Source: Akkermansia muciniphila
Lineage (GTDB): Bacteria > Verrucomicrobiota > Verrucomicrobiia > Limisphaerales > BJHT01
DNA: 64,000 nt
NCBI GenBank assembly: GCA_945861535.1
Contig: CAMAUZ010000009.1
Location: forward strand, 61,610 to 125,609
Reading direction: 5' to 3'
Of this stretch, positions 62,438-64,000 are shown piece by piece. The position numbers and the translations under genes were made by a program. Each line of letters starts with the position of its first letter. The stretch's first letter is position 1. The notes beneath the pieces were generated by a model, which saw nothing but the letters and a program-made list of their open reading frames with translations, had not been told where the DNA came from and ran no database searches.

Positions 62438-63565
62438 ATGAAAGCCGCCCTCCAGCAACGCGCCCGCGAACTCGGCTTCGACCTCTGCCACGTCACCACC
62501 GCCGCCCCGCCCGCCTCCGCCCCGCACCTCACCCGCTGGCTCGACACCGGGCAGCACGGCGAAATGACCTGGCTCGCCCGCAACGCCCACAAACGCATCG
62601 ACCCCGCCCAAATCCTCCCCGGCGCCCGCTCCATCCTCTGCCTCGCCACCACCTACGCCACCCCCACCGACCTCACGCCCGCTCCCTCCCTCCCCCCATC
62701 CCCCTATCCCTCTGTCCCTCCTTCTCCCTCTCTCCCCGTCCCTCCCTCCCCCCGCGGCGCCATCGCCCGCTACGCCCGCTACACCGACTACCACGACCTC
62801 CTCGCCGCCCCGCTCCGCCAACTCACCGCCTACCTCGACCACCTCGGCGGCCCCGGCACCCGCTCCCTCTGGTACGTCGATACCGGCCCCATCCTCGAAC
62901 GCGACCTCGCCCAACGCGCCGGCCTCGGCTTCATCGGCAAACACACCAACCTCATCAGCCGCTCGCTCGGCAACTGGTTTCTCCTCGCTGAAATCCTCAC
63001 CACCCGCGAACTCGAACCCGACACTCCCGAAAAAAACCGCTGCGGCACCTGCACCCGCTGCCTCACCGCCTGCCCGACCCAGGCCATCACCGCCCCGTTC
63101 CAGCTCGATGCCCGGCGCTGCCTCTCCTACCACACCATCGAATTGAAAGGCCCCATCCCCCTCGAATTCCGCCGCGCCCTCGGCAACCGCATCTACGGCT
63201 GCGACGACTGCCTTGCAGCCTGCCCGTGGAACCGCTTCGCCCGCGCCGCCACCCTCCTGCGCCCCCACGCCCGCCCCGACCTCGCCACCCCCGACCTCCT
63301 CGAACTCCTCGCCCTCGACGCCCCCGGCTTCAAAAAACGCTTCGCCGACACCCCCATCCTCCGCACCAAACGCCGCGGCCTCCTCCGCAACGTCTGCGTC
63401 GCCCTCGGCAACACCGGCGATCCCCGCGCCCTCCCCGCCCTCGCCCGCGCCACCACCGACCCCGAACCCCTCATCGCCGAACATGCGACATGGGCCATTG
63501 CGGAAATAGAGAACCGCGGTCGGAGCGCGGGCGTCCCGCCCGCTCACACCGCCTGCCGGACGTGA
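62438..63565 (+). CDS. queG: Epoxyqueuosine reductase QueG with low-complexity insertion
   Basis: A 375-residue cobalamin-dependent enzyme finishing queuosine in tRNA. N-terminal DUF1730 domain (RELGFDLCHVT, RYARYTDYHDLL), cobalamin/4Fe-4S core WYVDTGPILERDLAQRAGLG and GFIGKHTNLI, ferredoxin motifs CGTCTRCLTACP and CDDCLAACPW, and a C-terminal HEAT-like end. Between TYATPTDLT and RGAIARYA about 28 residues of Pro/Ser repeats are inserted (see findings). ATG 62438. Confidence 0.94.
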   Translation: MKAALQQRARELGFDLCHVTTAAPPASAPHLTRWLDTGQHGEMTWLARNAHKRIDPAQILPGARSILCLATTYATPTDLTPAPSLPPSPYPSVPPSPSLPVPPSPRGAIARYARYTDYHDLLAAPLRQLTAYLDHLGGPGTRSLWYVDTGPILERDLAQRAGLGFIGKHTNLISRSLGNWFLLAEILTTRELEPDTPEKNRCGTCTRCLTACPTQAITAPFQLDARRCLSYHTIELKGPIPLEFRRALGNRIYGCDDCLAACPWNRFARAATLLRPHARPDLATPDLLELLALDAPGFKKRFADTPILRTKRRGLLRNVCVALGNTGDPRALPALARATTDPEPLIAEHATWAIAEIENRGRSAGVPPAHTACRT

Positions 63566-63643
63566 AGGTGAACATAGCCGGAGAAATTGAAACGAGTCGT
63601 GGGCAAGAGTTGCGAACCAATTGGAATCAGCAAAAACTCACCT

Positions 63644-63865
63644 ATGAAAACGCTGGCTGGCCAAGAGGAACACTTCCTCACGGATGCAAAAGGCAAACGC
63701 ACTGCGGTCGTGCAGACTTACCAGCAACTTCGCGAAGCCGAGGAGGAATTGGCTGACATCCAGGCCTACGACACCCTGCGTGACCGGGCGTGCGCCGAGA
63801 TCGCCGCCGGTCAGTCCGCCACGCTGGCGACCTACCGTGCCAGCCGTAAACCCAGCGCGAAATGA
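63644..63865 (+). CDS. Putative type II antitoxin
   Basis: A 73-residue protein with the pattern of RelB/Phd-like antitoxins: strand and turn FLTDAKGKRTAVVQTYQQL followed by acidic helix REAEEELADIQAYDTLRDRA. Its stop overlaps the start of a toxin-like frame (ATGA). ATG 63644 is chosen over 63587. Confidence 0.65.
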   Translation: MKTLAGQEEHFLTDAKGKRTAVVQTYQQLREAEEELADIQAYDTLRDRACAEIAAGQSATLATYRASRKPSAK

Positions 63866-63993
63866 GCTATCCAATCATCCCGCCCAAATCGGCCCCGAAG
63901 GAACTGGATCGTCAGCCGGACGACCTCACTCGGCGGATACGGATTCAGTTGCACGTTTTGAAAACGAACTCGGCAGAAACAACGCAAGACTAA
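63862..63993 (+). pseudogene. Truncated RelE/ParE-like toxin
   Basis: The 43-residue frame starts MSYPIIPPKSAPKELDRQPD, recognisable as the first helix of RelE/ParE toxins (KSAxKELxxLP), then departs and stops at TAA 63991. A complete toxin is about 85-95 residues and the catalytic C-terminal half is missing. Either a frameshift/stop has inactivated it or the base sequence is in error; the window ends 7 bases later. Confidence 0.65.
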
Positions 63994-64000
63994 CCATTAT

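Overview
This 64 kb, GC-rich window looks like chromosome from a Gram-negative member of the PVC superphylum, most likely Verrucomicrobiota. That assignment is inference. It rests on lipid A and heptose genes (lpxA, rfaE/hldE-type kinase, gmhB), multi-haem c proteins with PA14 domains paired with membrane-dehydrogenase-type propellers, secreted glycoside hydrolase and sialate esterase genes, and a very high density of palindromic intergenic repeats. No rRNA gene is present.

Layout. 1-5 kb: slyX, clpB, and a PocR/AraC regulator coupled to a DUF2934 protein. 5.7-12.4 kb: a signalling block with a multi-PAS histidine kinase, a coupled LuxR-type response regulator, a second DUF2934 protein and a receiver-only regulator. 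12.8-15 kb: an epimerase gene interrupted by an amber codon, coupled to a glycosyltransferase. 15.4-20 kb: a beta-propeller dehydrogenase-like protein and a five-haem PA14 protein. 20.6-28 kb: a PQQ-type propeller, a cysteine-less FmdB relative, a VOC protein, an M14 peptidase, an NlpC/P60 lipoprotein and a large GH42-like protein. 28-46.5 kb: mostly housekeeping (rnhC, recA, gamma carbonic anhydrase, porin, lpxA, radC, hflX, miaA, lspA, rfaE-gmhB, thiG), a GH5-like enzyme and a GIY-YIG-like protein. 47-51 kb: a dense tRNA array. 51-64 kb: HNH nuclease, sialate O-acetylesterase, glycoside-hydrolase-like protein, PA14/TPR protein, ptsI, aroK, queG and the remains of a RelBE-like toxin-antitoxin pair.

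The outstanding region is the array at 47.58-51.0 kb. I fold 20 tRNA or tRNA-like genes on the plus strand, covering about 16 amino acids (none found for Asp, His, Val, Tyr). Every one whose T loop can be resolved has G at position 55 instead of the universal U/pseudouridine, and nearly all lack the D-loop GG that normally contacts it. Several have C33 instead of U33. Identity elements for charging (G3-U70 in tRNA-Ala, U73 in tRNA-Cys, G73 in Ser/Gln/Trp/Asn, class II variable arms in Ser) are kept, and CCA is encoded. The array therefore looks like a parallel set of chargeable tRNAs with a non-standard elbow. It is preceded by a promoter and a structured leader with a perfect terminator and a competing antiterminator strand. 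It contains CCA-ended hairpins, an antisense membrane-protein gene and an adjacent HNH nuclease gene.

A second theme is the repeats. At least ten families of imperfect palindromes (about 80-350 bp) fill most intergenic gaps. Some families recur far apart in the window, and one copy lies inside the reading frame of a response regulator.
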